Assembly (NCBI GenBank): GCA_028753945.1
Contig: JAPNXP010000013.1
Location: 992,001 to 1,056,000, forward strand
Direction of reading: 5' to 3'
Length of the DNA: 64,000 nucleotides
Origin: Hexactinellida sp. DTS-2022
Taxonomy: Eukaryota > Porifera > Hexactinellida
Below, piece after piece: positions 32,865-44,482 of the stretch (its first letter is position 1; every line of letters starts with the position of its first letter). Made by a program: the position numbers and the translations under genes. Under the pieces are notes generated by a model. It did not search any database. It was not told the DNA's origin and saw only the letters and a list, made by a program, of their open reading frames with translations.

Positions 32865-33050
32865 GGTTGCCGTCTGAGTATTGTGAAATCCTCATGGGTC
32901 AACCTGACCACTTAGAGGCGGGAGCGTGTTAATTAATTAACAGCTGAGAGGTCACACGGACACATTATGATGCCACAGCTGTTTCAAAGTGATCGGGTTG
33001 CCATCTGAGTTGTGTTAACTCAGCGGTCAACCCGATCACTTAGAAACTAC
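32865..33050. repeat. Pair of hairpin-forming repeats
   Basis: Two roughly 60-bp hairpins about 75 bp apart. One arm reads aagtgatcgggttgcc and the other ggtcaacccgatcactt, with a short loop around 'gtgttaa'. The pair recurs at 41802-41985 and 48729-48912. The arms resemble the interior of the CAGGGCCGTAGCC MITE ('aagtggtcaggtt'), so they are probably relics of that family. Confidence 0.7.
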
Positions 33051-33267
33051 ATAGACACTACAAACTTTTTCACAAGTACAAGGTTAGTTTAGTAAAAGGA
33101 GATGTTTATACTAATATAGTAATTTTAATATACATAATAATTAACGAAGAAGAGACCCTACCCCCTATCAAATATTTCTTATTAATTAATTAATTTAAAT
33201 AAATAAATAATACGTACGAGGAGGGTCACAAAGTGGTTCAATAAGATATATGCCATGTAAAGCAATG

Positions 33268-33414
33268 CAGGGCCGTAGCCACTGGTCAGGTTGGTCAGGT
33301 TTCAACCTGACCACTTTTGGTTGGTTGGACAGGTTAACCTGAACCCTTGGTCCTGTCCGTACTGTATCCAGCCTGGTATAACCTGACCACTTTTATTTGG
33401 TGGCTACGGCACTG
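33268..33414. mobile_element. CAGGGCCGTAGCC MITE, 5-bp TSD CAATG
   Basis: 147 bp with ends CAGGGCCGTAGCCACTGG and, inverted, CAGTGCCGTAGCCACC. Duplication of only 5 bp (CAATG at 33263-33267 and 33415-33419). The other arm has the empty site (taaagtaatgcc), proving the 5-bp length. A second copy is at 41162-41308. Confidence 0.93.
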
Positions 33415-33930
33415 CAATGCCATATTACCATCGCATGATAATTGTTCTTACTATTTATGAAAACAAAGTTTATAATTTGTCTTCATAAATAGTAATGACT
33501 CCCCAAGTTTGCTGCTATGAATTGTCAGCATTTCTGTATTAATGCGTTAGTACTTAGCAGATACAGGAGATAACTAGATGTCACTTATCTGAAAATTGGT
33601 ATAGCTGTACCAGTCTGTATAATGGAAATAGATAACAAACTTGTACAATAGTTAACCAAACTTAGAGGACAGGACAATCTACTTGAGTTCCAAAATTAAT
33701 ATTAAACTCTAAAATTATGTCGGTACATAGTATAGTAAATAAGTTATCTCGAGTATACTTAGAAAAGGAAAGCGCTACAAAAACAGTAGAAAATTGCTAG
33801 GAACATTAATCCACTCATATCCACACAAAAGTTAATACCTCCATATCCCTCCGGACTAGTTACCAATCGTTAAAGAAAAGTGAGGTACATATTATATACT
33901 ATATAGTATATGTTTCGAAAACTACTTGTC

Positions 33931-34023
33931 CTGTGAGGGACGGATACAAAAATTACTGAAATTTCTAGGGCCTGGCCTGCACCTAGATAAACCCCTGCCT
34001 AGCACCCCCAGTGGATCCGCCCC
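33931..34023. mobile_element. hAT-like remnant (CAGGGGCGGATCC-type end)
   Basis: Bounded by 'tgtgagggacggatacaaa' and, inverted, 'aggggcggatccactggggg'. The equivalent right-arm stretch (about 40666-40770) has an extra 'ggccggcac...gtgccggcc' hairpin. Confidence 0.6.
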
Positions 34024-34426
34024 TAAGTCCAGTAGAGACATTTATCCAGTGGGTTCATGCAGAGTATTGGCATATAATTGTAAATATTAATTTCCTGTTT
34101 ACCCCCATCACTAAGGAGTGTCCACTCAGGGACATTGATTGAACATAATAGAACTGTATGGGCAAATCGAACGTTATGTAAGGCAATATTCCAGAAATTT
34201 AGACACTCACCTTTCACATAATGTAGCGCTCCTTAATCTTATGCACTACTACAAACTAACTCCAATATTAAGCAACTATTCCTGATTTCCCGTAAAATTA
34301 AAACGACCAAAACCAATAAACGCATTTTTAATATGAAAATTATACAATTTCTGAATAAATAATTGCAATCTCGATCCTTGATCTACCCAGGTATTTACCT
34401 ACAATTCAAATTACGAAAGGATAACG

Positions 34427-35229
34427 CGTGACCTACGTTATATAAGGCCTATCACCAACTTTGTGAAACTGGACCATGGATTAAAGGAAGGCTATTGATA
34501 AAAAGGTTATTTATCGTTATCTAAATAACTAGTAGTGATATACCTCATAAATGTTCTATAACTATATAGGAACATGATATCAAGGTATACATAGCACCAT
34601 TCAGAATTGAGCTATGTCATCATTTGATTACGTAATCGCTATTTTTGGTGGGTATTATCGTGTTTTTATAGCCTGCTTTTAACATAGTTAGACGCGTTAT
34701 AAAATATAAATGTTCAAAATTGGAACATGAGGATGTCCATAACTAGTTGAATGAAATATATCGAAATTATAAATGGAATGTTGACACATTCCTCGGTTGC
34801 CAGGGAAATGCAATTTTCTTAAAATGAGCCATAACTCAAAAATTATCGATTTTATGTAAACTAGGCTAGTACTGATCTATCCGCAATTGGTAACTTCCTA
34901 TTCATTGATAATACATTTTCTAGGCCTAACTTCAATAATTTTTGAGATAATGAGTGTATTACCTCATAACTCATAAGGAATTAAGGGCTAATTATCTTAT
35001 TATCTCAAAAATTATTGTAGTTAGGCATATATATGACATAGCTCAATTCTGAATGGTGCTATGTATACCTTGATATCATGTTCCTATATAGTTATAGAAC
35101 ATTTATGAGGTATATCACTACTAGTTATTTAGATAACGATAAATAACCTATTTATCAATAGCCTTCCTTTAATCCATGGTCCAGTTTCACAAAGTTGGTG
35201 CATAGGCCCCTTATATAACGTAGGTCACG
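34427..35229. mobile_element. CGTGACCTACG-ended element, 7-bp TSD GATAACG
   Basis: 803 bp with about 190-bp terminal inverted repeats starting CGTGACCTACGTTATAT. Exact 7-bp duplications GATAACG are at 34420-34426 and 35230-35236. The right arm of the inverted duplication retains the uninterrupted site (in inverted orientation 'aaaggataacgatac', near 40260-40275). Non-coding; same family as 25963-26437. Confidence 0.93.
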
Positions 35230-35665
35230 GATAACGATACTTCTAAAAATCCTTTAATAAATAAGGTACCAATCAAGACAAAGCAAAGCTCCCCCCCCAC
35301 CATGGATAGTCGTACAATAGTGGGTGGCAAAATTTCACAGATGCCAACATTAAATATTGCTCCCCCACTATGCATATTGTTTATTTTCGTCTTCCATTGC
35401 TGATTCTATTTACATACAAAGCAAATACGTGGTGGCGTTGTTATAACGACACATTACTCTGCTTCACGTTTGGAGGTTCGTTGTTATAACATAGTAAACC
35501 AATGTCTATATAAATAGTACGAGCAATAAATATAATAAATAAAGAATATTCATGGTGAGGGGCATTAATTCGTGAATTTAAGCTCGCATAACGTATAATA
35601 CGTATCATTTACTATACGTAAGTATCAAACGTACAGTATGTAAGAAATATTATATTGAATGTTAT

Positions 35666-37022
35666 ATTTTAATATTATAATACTGGAATGTTTCTTGGGA
35701 TATTAGAAAAGATAAGACAGTTAGGACAATATTTACATAATTATACACAAACAATTATTATTATGAAATATATAGTTACATATTAGTTAAAACCCTCTAT
35801 CGGGGCTTGTTTTGTGGTTTTAAAATTGTATACTTCAGATATTGCATGAGTTCTCATGAGATATCTCCAGGGTTGTCGTGGGAGTGGAATTTCCATTCTC
35901 ATTCCCACAGGATTTCTGTGGAAATTCCAATGGAAATCCCCACAGGAGAAATCTGAGTCCCATACCCACGGCAACCCTGGATATCTCAATAAGTTTGCTG
36001 ATATTTAGAATAGGACATTATATGCCTTGAATCATTGTTGCAAATTGTTGTATGCAGGAGCAGAATAATTTTAGCCCATTATCTAAGAAATTGTCAACAA
36101 TTGCATATCCGGACAGGTGGTCCATATATATTCAAGTTAGCCAAACTCATAGTGCAGCGTCGTGTAGTGTTTTCTCCCCAAACAACATGAATTTTAATGC
36201 AGACACAACATTCTCTAGTAGCGTACTAAGGGCTATTTAAACTACCCTGAAATGACCTTACAGATATTGCTCTATTTATAAATTTTAAATAATTGTGATT
36301 ATAAGTTTCGGCCAATATCCTTCATGTGGCATAGTGTCCCTTTCACTTATCCACTTGTGGCACAATTGGGAATGTGACTGTATCTCAGTAGAAAATAATC
36401 GTAATAATTATTAGAAATTTCTCACCAAGAGTAATTCGACCATGTTCTATTCAAATCTGAAATCGGAATTTGTATATTATAATTGCTTTATAATACGAGA
36501 TTAAATATTTAATTAGCTCATTATACGGTATAGTTAATGAGTTTATCACCTCTATAAAAATTCAAATCCCTCACAAGCGTCTAAATTAGACGTTTTGTAT
36601 TAAGTGTATGGAGCAGCTCTCAATTTTCGTGCGCCTAGAAAGGTTTCTTTTCAAATTGACGCACCTGGATAAAACCTTGCTTGGGAGTATTGTTTCAACT
36701 ATTGGAGTCTATAGATTCTTAGAGAAAGTCTGAAAATTACATTTAGTTATACTATTCAAAGATATGAAATAATTAGATTCAACACATCAAAAATAAATTC
36801 TATAACAATAAACTATACAAAAATCAAAATAAAATTAGAGAAAATTCATAAAATTGTGTGTGATAAATATATTATGCGAGTTTAAACAACAATATAATTG
36901 GATTATCCTCAGGTGCAATCCTAAAGTGTTTTAATCCATAATTTCTAGATTCATTCAAAAATCAAAACTAATGTTTTATCGGGTTGTGGATTATTCAAGA
37001 TATATATTTCAATGGGAACCCA
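35666..37022. other. Unique spacer left of the MULE element
   Basis: No gene. Holds the hAT MITE at 35868-35979 and a dispersed repeat copy at 36575-36680 ('gcgcctagaaaggtttctttt'). Confidence 0.5.
35868..35979. mobile_element. hAT MITE, 8-bp TSD GATATCTC
   Basis: 112 bp with ends CAGGGTTGTCGTGGG and, inverted, CAGGGTTGCCGTGGG. Exact duplications GATATCTC at 35860-35867 and 35980-35987. The interior repeats 'tggaatttcc/ggaaatcc'. Confidence 0.92.
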
Positions 37023-37031
37023 ACTAAACAC

Positions 37032-39853
37032 GGAAATACGAAAGTTGTGTACAGAGACATTTGTGTACAAGCCTAGTGCGACACTTGTGTACAACTTAGT
37101 GCGACATTTGTGTACAGAGATTTTTGTGTACAACGACATTTGTGTACAGATTGTATAGCTGTAAATGGGTCACATTAAGTGATGGATAATGACCCATTCT
37201 TATTAATTTATAATATCAACTTTATCCGTAATATTTCAATTTAATTCTCTGATCAAACATACAAATAAACGACAATCTATCTTTATTTATGAATGATAAT
37301 TTTAGATATAAGGCAATCGATTAATGAGTTGAGTTGAGTAGAAGACTGAATTTAAAATAATCTTTACTGTTAATAGGAACTATTCCGATCTAAATATCGG
37401 TATGGAGGTATAAGATGTTTATCTAAAAAGTTATTTAAAAGCAATGCTCTTAAGAAAAACCATAACTGGTCTGGTGAAGTAATTCATTACTATCGTCACC
37501 AATTTGATTCGTTTTCCGGCGACTTTTTAGATTTAGTTGGTCGAATTCCCTTATAGTAATGTGCTTGTCTCAGTTCGACGCTAGATTGTTCAATAGTTAA
37601 TGCATGACAAAATTTCCAGAATGTTGGATGGTGACATGCAACGGTGACTGAAAACGCGCGATGCCAAGCTTCGACTGCATTCGTTGTCCTCGGTATTCCA
37701 TATCAAACTAAGTGAAAGTTGTTCCAATATCGATTGGAAATAGTGGCCAATCGTAGCATCCAAATTCATCTCTTCTCCCAACATAACATAAGTACTTTCA
37801 AAGTAATCATATAGCGGTATTGCTTCATGAGGAACTTGAGCTTTTAAGCTTTCAAAAGTGTGTACAACATGTTGAGGTGGTAAATAAGCTAGAGCAGGTA
37901 GCATTCTGAGGAGTAATGAAAATTCAAGATCATTTAGATTGCGAGTTTGCAACCCAACTTCCTGTATCTTTCTATAGACAGCCTGAGATAAATGGAAAAA
38001 ACAGCCCTTGACATATGTTAAAGCCCAAACCTCTCGGAAGGTATTTATGGCAGCTTTCTCAAAATCTACCAACATATATTGGGGATTAGAATTAGGACAT
38101 AATTCTTTTATAATAATCCACATCTTTCGATAATAGAATGAATTCTTGCCTGGGAGTAAAACATAAAAACATGGAAGCAGATGTCCATCCAGGAAAGGGT
38201 AAACTCCACCAGCTAACCCATGGATTGTGTAAAGCTGTGCAAATAAAGAAGGATCAGTCTTGAATGTTCCATCTGCCATCCATATCGAACATATAGTTAG
38301 TATATTTTTGTTTTCTTCTATACCAAACATTAGAATTCTATCTGACCCTGGGCCAGAATCGTATATCAAAAACTCTTTCCCCCCTAGGGTTATAATATTT
38401 TGGTCAATTACGAGATCTAAGAGGGAAGTAGGGCTAATTAGCTCGAGCTGGCCTTACTCTTTGACAGGTTCTTTTCAGACTTTTTTCAGGTGGTAAAAGG
38501 GTTTTAGCAATCTCCGACAAACTACAAGATATTTCAGAAACTATTCTATGTGGATTATCGTGAGATTCTTGAGCCCGTCTCTTAATACCTGCGCGGAATA
38601 CAAGTACTTCTTCAGCTCCGATCCTGGTCCATGACAGTGCTCGCCAATCATTTTTTAAGGATATTTGTTGATTTTGTATGAATACGCCCCCTACAGTTTT
38701 TCACTTGACAACGCCACTGCTTCTTTACACTATTTTCACGCTGAAAATTGTAGATGAATCCTTCGTGTGATAATTTATCATGTCCCTTAGAGGATTTTAT
38801 CAATTTGTAGTCACAATTGTCCCTGGGAAAATTGTCACTACTCAGAGTGACCGATGGAATAACTGATGTTGATAAATCAGTAGAGGCATTCGAAAGAGAA
38901 TCGTTGCAAGTAATATTATTTTGAATTAAGTCAGATTGTGGATATTCTAAAGTTAGCGCTGGTGGATTATCTAGTATATCCGTTATTTCCTGCAAATCTA
39001 AGGCATTTTGCGCAGCTTCGCTATTTAATTGCACAATTTGTTGTTCTCTGCCATGACAGTACAAATGAAATTCTGAGAGTATTTTGAATATGTGCTCATT
39101 GTTAATCAAAATAATACCATCATCATCTATCCAGCTTAAAAGTCCGCCCTCTTCTTGTGCTGTTCCCCATTTCGTCACGGCAACGTTCAAAGGGTAAGGC
39201 GTCACCCTTATTTTGTATGCTGCCTTCTGGAAAGGGTTTACCAAGGTTTAAGAATATTTCATCCAAAGCCTGAGACAGATGTTCAAAAGTAGACTTAAAG
39301 TTTCGCTTTGGATATGTCAGCGCAATTAATACTTCCGACGGTAGATTTGTCAATTCAGATAGAATCATTTCTGAGTTTAAAAGGGTAGCATTAGTATTGA
39401 GATACGTTGAATCTGGTATCTGTTAAAGATTAGTCCATTTATGTTCAATGAATGTAGACCAAGAAATTGATAAATAATCCATTAGAATTTGAAATTTCAT
39501 ATTTAGTCGAGGAATATATATATATAAGGAATGCAAGGCCCGAAATCCTATTTTAATATTTACACCCGGAGTGAAATCATATACAGTCAGGTGAAGCGTA
39601 TACATTGATTGATGTTATATCCAATTTGATTAATATAAGTGCCTCAAAGTGGTATAAGTATAAGTAATTAATCAATGTCAGGGAAAATGAGAATTCTTAC
39701 GGTATCAGATAAGTCGATTCACTAGAATTAGCCCAGCACGCAGGTTGCACGCTGTACACAAATGTCGCTGTACACAATTGTCGTACTAAGTTGTACACAA
39801 GTGTCGCACTAGTCTTGTACATAAATGTCTCTGTACACAACTGTCTCCCTCCG
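37032..39853 (-). mobile_element. FLYWCH/MULE (Mutator-like) transposon, 9-bp TSD
   Basis: About 2.8 kb flanked by a 9-bp direct repeat ACTAAACAC (37023-37031 and 39854-39862), the duplication length of Mutator-like elements. Just inside each end lies a 90-105 bp inverted array built from 'ttgtgtaca' units separated by 'gcgacatt' or similar (37044-37149 and 39752-39841). These are plausible transposase-binding sites. The interior carries a FLYWCH-MULE transposase on the minus strand. Confidence 0.9.
37490..39244 (-). pseudogene. MULE transposase with FLYWCH zinc finger, frameshifted
   Basis: Minus-strand pieces in order: an N-terminal part ending in a FLYWCH finger (FIYNFQRENSVKKQWRCQVK then NCRGRIHT, 38650-38760). 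After a shift in an A6 run (about 38645) comes the linker typical of this class (RAGIKRRAQESHDNPHRIVS, 38530-38600). After a shift near a C6 run (about 38390) comes the MULE catalytic domain (WMADGTFKTDPSLFAQLYTI near 38230-38290, then MLVDFEKAAINTFREVW). After a shift near 37700 come the C-terminal RTTNAVEAWHRAF and FWKFCHALTIEQ. The catalytic acidic residues in ADGTFK and VDFEKA are present. Domain order is that of autonomous animal MULEs. Frame breaks imply recent inactivation or assembly indels. Confidence 0.88.
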
Positions 39854-41161
39854 ACTAAACACAATTGTAAACAAATAAAAGTAAAGTAAAGATTAGGAAT
39901 TCGTTTATAACTACGCTTTTGTAAATCTATTCATTTTGAAATATTTCAGTTCAAATCTTGTCTCACTCCCAGATATCAATTTTGCCATCAGTTGACGGAA
40001 TCTCATTTGAAGGTATATCGGATATAAATATTTATATGAAAAAAATGTATAAAATCGATTTACTGTGACAGCTAACGTTTTACAGAGATGATATTCTCTT
40101 TCCGGGCCATTCAATATAATATTTCTTTAATACATACGTTTGATGTTATTAATGTTGGCATCCGTTAAATTTTGCCACCAAGTATTGTACGACTTATCCA
40201 TGGTGGGGGGGGGCTTTGCTTTGTCTTGGTACCTTATTTATTAAAGGATTTTAGAAGTATCGTTATCCTTTCGTAATTTGAATAGTAGATAAATACCTAG
40301 GTAGATCAAGGATCGAGATTGCAATTATTTATTCAGAAATAATATAATTTCAAATTAAAAATGCGTTTATTGGTTTTGGTCGTTTTTAATTTACGGCAAA
40401 TCAGGAATAGTTGCTTAATATTGGAGTTAGTTTGTAGTAGTGCATAAGATTAAGGGGCGCTACATTATGTGAAAGGTGAGTGTCTAAATTTCTGGAATAT
40501 TGCCTTACATAACGTTCGATTTGGCCATACAGTTCTATTATGTTCAATCAATGTCCCTGAGTGGATTAGTGATGGGGGTAAACAGGAGATTAATTTTCCA
40601 ATTATATGCCAATACTCTGCTTGAACCCACTGGATAAATGTCTCTACTGGACGTAGGGACGGATCCACTGGGGGTGCTAGGCAGGGGTTTATCTAGGTGC
40701 CTGGCCGGCACTTTTAGGTGCCGGCCAAGCACTTATAAATTCCAGTAATTTTGTATCCGTCCCTCACAGGACAAGCTGTTTTCGAAACATATACTATATA
40801 GTATATAATATGTACCTCACTTTTCTTTAACGATTGGTAACTAGTCCGGAGGGATATGGATGGTATTATCTGTTGTGTGGATACGAGTGGATTAATGTTC
40901 CTAGCAATTTTCTACTGTTTTTGTAGTGATTTCCTTTTCTAAGTATACTCGAGGAAACTTGTTTACTATACCATGTACCGACATGATTTAGGTTTAATAT
41001 TAATTTTGGAACTCAAGAAGATTGTCCTGTCCTCTAAGTTTGTTTAACTATTGTACAAGTTTGTTATCTATTTCCATTATACAGACTGGTACAGCTATAC
41101 CAATTTTCAGATAAGTGACATCTAGTTCTCTCCTGTATATCTGCTAAGTACTAACACATTA

Positions 41162-41308
41162 CAGGGCCGTAGCCACTGGTCAGGTTGGTCAGGTTTCAAC
41201 CTGACCACTTTTAGTTGGTTGGACAGGTTAACCTGAACCCTTGGCCCTGTTGGTACTGTATCCAGCCCGGTCTAACCTGACCACTTTTAATTGGTGGCTA
41301 CGGCACTG
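41162..41308. mobile_element. CAGGGCCGTAGCC MITE, 5-bp TSD CATTA
   Basis: 147 bp, same family and length as 33268-33414 but at a different site. TSDs CATTA at 41157-41161 and 41309-41313; the left arm shows the empty site (cgcattaatac in inverted orientation, near 33535-33550). Confidence 0.93.
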
Positions 41309-41483
41309 CATTAATACAGAAATGCTGACAATTCATAGCAGCAAACTTGGGGAGTCATTACTATTTATGAAGACAAATTAACTTTGTTTTCATAAATAGT
41401 AAGAACAATTATCATGTGATGGTAATATGGCATTACTTTACATGGCATGTATCTTATTGAACCACTTTTGGACCCTCCTAGTA

Positions 41484-41619
41484 CACACTGTTCTCTCTAA
41501 TAGTCCACCAGTGGGCAATTGGCCCAAAGTGGACTATTAGAGAATATGGACTATATTACAGATATATAAATAGTTGATTTGGACAAGTAAATAAGTGGAC
41601 AATTAGAGAGAACAGACTG
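41484..41619. mobile_element. TA-flanked MITE absent from the other arm
   Basis: 136 bp with ends CACACTGTTCTCTCTAATAG and, inverted, CAGTCTGTTCTCTCTAATTG between TA dinucleotides (41482-41483, 41620-41621). The left arm has one TA (tcgtacgta, inverted, near 33215). Copied at 48411-48546. Confidence 0.9.
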
Positions 41620-42466
41620 TACGTATTTATTTATTTATTTTAATTAAATTAATCAATAAGAAATATTTTATAGGGGGTAGGGTCTCTTCTTCATAATTAT
41701 TATGTATATTAAAATTACTAAATTAATATAAACACCTCCTTTTACTAAACTACCTTGTATTTGTGAATAGGTTTGTAGTATCTATGATTTAGTTTCTAAG
41801 TGATCGGGTTGACCGCTGAGTTAACACAACTCAGATGGCAACCCGATCACTTTGAAACAGCTGTGGCATCATAATGTGTCCGTGTGACCTCTCAGCTGTT
41901 AATTAATTAACACGCTCCCGCCTCTAAGTGGTCAGGTTGACCCATGAGGATTTCACAATACTCAGACGGCAACCCGATCACTTTGAGTTGAGAGCGTGTT
42001 CGCATCTAGAATGTCCAACTTTCCAACTTGTTTCCTTTTATATCAACAGAATTATGAAACTTGAAACCTTACTGCTCTATGGCTTAATACAATTGGAATT
42101 TATTAAGCCATTCAACTGAATAATGAACTTGGTTAAATAGCAGCATTCCTACGCTCCACTAGTTACTACGTATATGCAATTCCATTGATGGATTATGGTT
42201 CTATGCTTATGTTTGAGGTTTGTGGCTTAAGTACGTAAGCAATAGTTGGAATTCACATTGTTTACCAATACCATACGTATATTTAATAATAATTAAGGTC
42301 TCATTCAGTCTTTTGTGGGACACGCCTGAAGGCGAATGAAGTTGAAAGGAAACTTTTCAAGGTACGAAAATTGAGAGACACTCACAAAAACTTGATGCAT
42401 AATGAGTAATTTTTGCTTCAAAAATTATGTCTTTCAACTTATTTTATATTCGAGCACGTCAGTGTA

Positions 42467-42601
42467 CAGTACAGCCTCGATTAACTTAAATTATCCAAAC
42501 ACGCCTAGCTGATCTCAATGTTATTCCTTAAATTAGTTCAGCCTTAAATTATCCGAACGAGTTGACTGCTCCAGACGAGTTCGGATAATCAGGTTGCACT
42601 G
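42467..42601. mobile_element. pogo-like MITE, right-arm copy
   Basis: Inverted counterpart of 32237-32371, flanked by TA. Tandem copy at 49394-49528. Confidence 0.85.
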
Positions 42602-42917
42602 TATTTGCATACGTGTCTAGGTGATATGCTAAGATATTTATCCTCAATATTCATTCATATACACTTATAATTAACTATGTCTCTTGTATCAGAGGCAAAT
42701 CTGATAAAATTTTGTTTTTGGAAAAATTAGGAAAGTGAGGCGTATAAATTAATCGGTAATCGGATACTTTCGTCGCAGGAGATTTCGTCGCTGAATCATT
42801 CACCTCAAACCACATTTTTGCTTTTGCTTACGCTTGTTAATGACAATTTTATTCGATTGAAAATGGCAATTGAGAGTATTAAACAGGATTAAATTAAGCT
42901 TTTTTATTCTAATTTCT

Positions 42918-43255
42918 TCACCACAAGTTTCCGATGGTTACACCTTTAGTTATTTTCCCAGACGGGAGATACGTTCCTCTAGGTACCGTGTGCAGAGGTG
43001 GTGCTGCGACTTGCATTTCTGCCATTTTAGCTTTAAAATCTCTAACCATTTTCTCCTGAAAGGAATGTAGCAAATTGTGTGTCATTTGACCTTCCAAAAA
43101 TACGCGGGTTTCTGCTTTTTGTTGTTCCATTTGTTGACGCGCCACCTGATGGCTCTCGTTTCCTCTTGTCTGTCCCTTAACTCGGTCAACAGCTGGTGCC
43201 TTCTGTGATCAAGAGAGAGTATCAACCTGTCTATTGATTGATTGATTTGTATCAA
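42918..43255 (-). pseudogene. N-terminal coiled-coil fragment of an NHL-type gene
   Basis: Minus strand, two frames joined by one shift: INQSIDRLILSLDHRRHQLL continuing TELRDRQEETRAIR, then VARQQMEQQKAETRVFLEGQ, and an amphipathic helix HSFQEKMVRDFKAKMAEMQ. The heptad-rich pattern and the DHRRHQLLTEL motif match the coiled-coil part of the NHL genes here. No propeller follows; the sequence runs out near the edge of the inverted duplication. Tandem copy at 49845-50182. Confidence 0.65.
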
Positions 43256-43947
43256 TATGGGGTATACGATTGGTACTAGGATTAGTTCCGGACTTGTGTC
43301 GCCATTTGTATATTTTTGAAATTAATTTGTGTTTGTTTATTACAGGTAAATTAGGCCACTGTTTGTTGGAATCTTGTTTCAGCTCCACCGCCCGCGTCAG
43401 ATTTCACTCCCGCACAAATATTGTCACTATTGTCATTATTTCCATTATTGCACATACATTTCAAAGTAAGGCCACTGTTCGTTGCCAATTATATGGTAGG
43501 ACACATTCTAAAATAGCCATAATTAGCTAGTAGATTAATCAGAACCTATATCAAGCATTATTAACCAACGATTGCAAATTTTATCGATAAGCACTCACAA
43601 ATTAGAATATTTGCTCAGATAATTATTAACTATGTCGTCATCAAATAATGAGATAATGATAATGAGATGCCGCCCGCCCGCATCCTCAGATAGACTTCGT
43701 GTGGAGCTGAAACAATATTATCATTAACACTGGCCTTAATCTGAATTAATTATGTTCCTCTAATAGCAAGTTCGCCTATAATTGTCTATAATTTTGCGTT
43801 ACGTAACGTTTGAACGATCCCTTGAACTAATTACTAATTATTTAATAATTTTAGTTACAATTTATTTATAATACGTACCATAAATGAATACAAATACAAT
43901 CTAGCAAAATAGCTCCATGACTTATCTAATAACATCAGGCACACAAC

Positions 43948-44084
43948 CAAGGGCGTAAATCCATGCTACAAAGTGGGGGGGACGTTTTCACAGTTGGTGA
44001 GAGGTTGTGGAGACAATTTATATAGGTGTCCTCTCCACTCCAAAAAGTTGGGGGGACGCGTCCCCCCCAGGATTTACGCCCATG
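43948..44084. mobile_element. hAT MITE, 8-bp TSD CACACAAC
   Basis: 137 bp with ends CAAGGGCGTAAATCC and, inverted, CATGGGCGTAAATCC. Exact duplications CACACAAC at 43940-43947 and 44085-44092. Copied at 50875-51011. Confidence 0.92.
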
Positions 44085-44482
44085 CACACAACACTCGATA
44101 GAGTTACAATGTGTACCGTCATAAGTTAGATTTGGTCACTTCAACAATTGGGCTAGTCCTCTTTAACCTTCACACTTTGAGGTGTGTCCGTATTTTCATC
44201 TGGTTCTATTAGATCATTGTCGTCTAATGGCCGGCCGGGCAAAATACCTGCGAACGGACAAGACATTGCATTTGGGTCGAATTGAGATCTTTCTTCGACT
44301 GTAATTTTGGGAAAAATCTATCGATTAGAGCCGGGAATGCTCGTTTTATTTTTGGTAAAAGTGATGTCCAGAACCAAACAAGGAGCGGAATTACTATACA
44401 CGATAGTCATACCATTTGTGACGAAATAGAACTCAAACTAAGCTTGATATTGTTCATATTTAGTTTCAGTTCGAATTTACTT

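Larger units (their letters stand above)
31870..35665. repeat. Left arm of the large inverted duplication
   Basis: Reverse complement of 40115-42805 over most of its length, with small divergence. It is longer than the right arm because it has extra insertions: a hAT MITE (31984-32140), the 803-bp 7-bp-TSD element (34427-35229) and about 260 bp at 35360-35620. The outer edge lies just upstream of the NHL pseudogene; the inner edge faces the MULE-containing spacer. Confidence 0.9.
40115..42805. repeat. Right arm of the large inverted duplication
   Basis: Reverse complement of 31870-35665. Carries its own CAGGGCCGTAGCC MITE (41162-41308) and a TA-flanked MITE (41484-41619) that the left arm lacks. 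From 41383 onward this arm is inside tandem unit 1, so its distal part is present again at 48310-49732. Confidence 0.9.

Noticed and set aside
32720..32911. 63-codon ORF conserved in three places (also 41928 and 48855)
   Set aside because: Conservation is due to the inverted and tandem duplications, and the ORF runs through a hairpin repeat.
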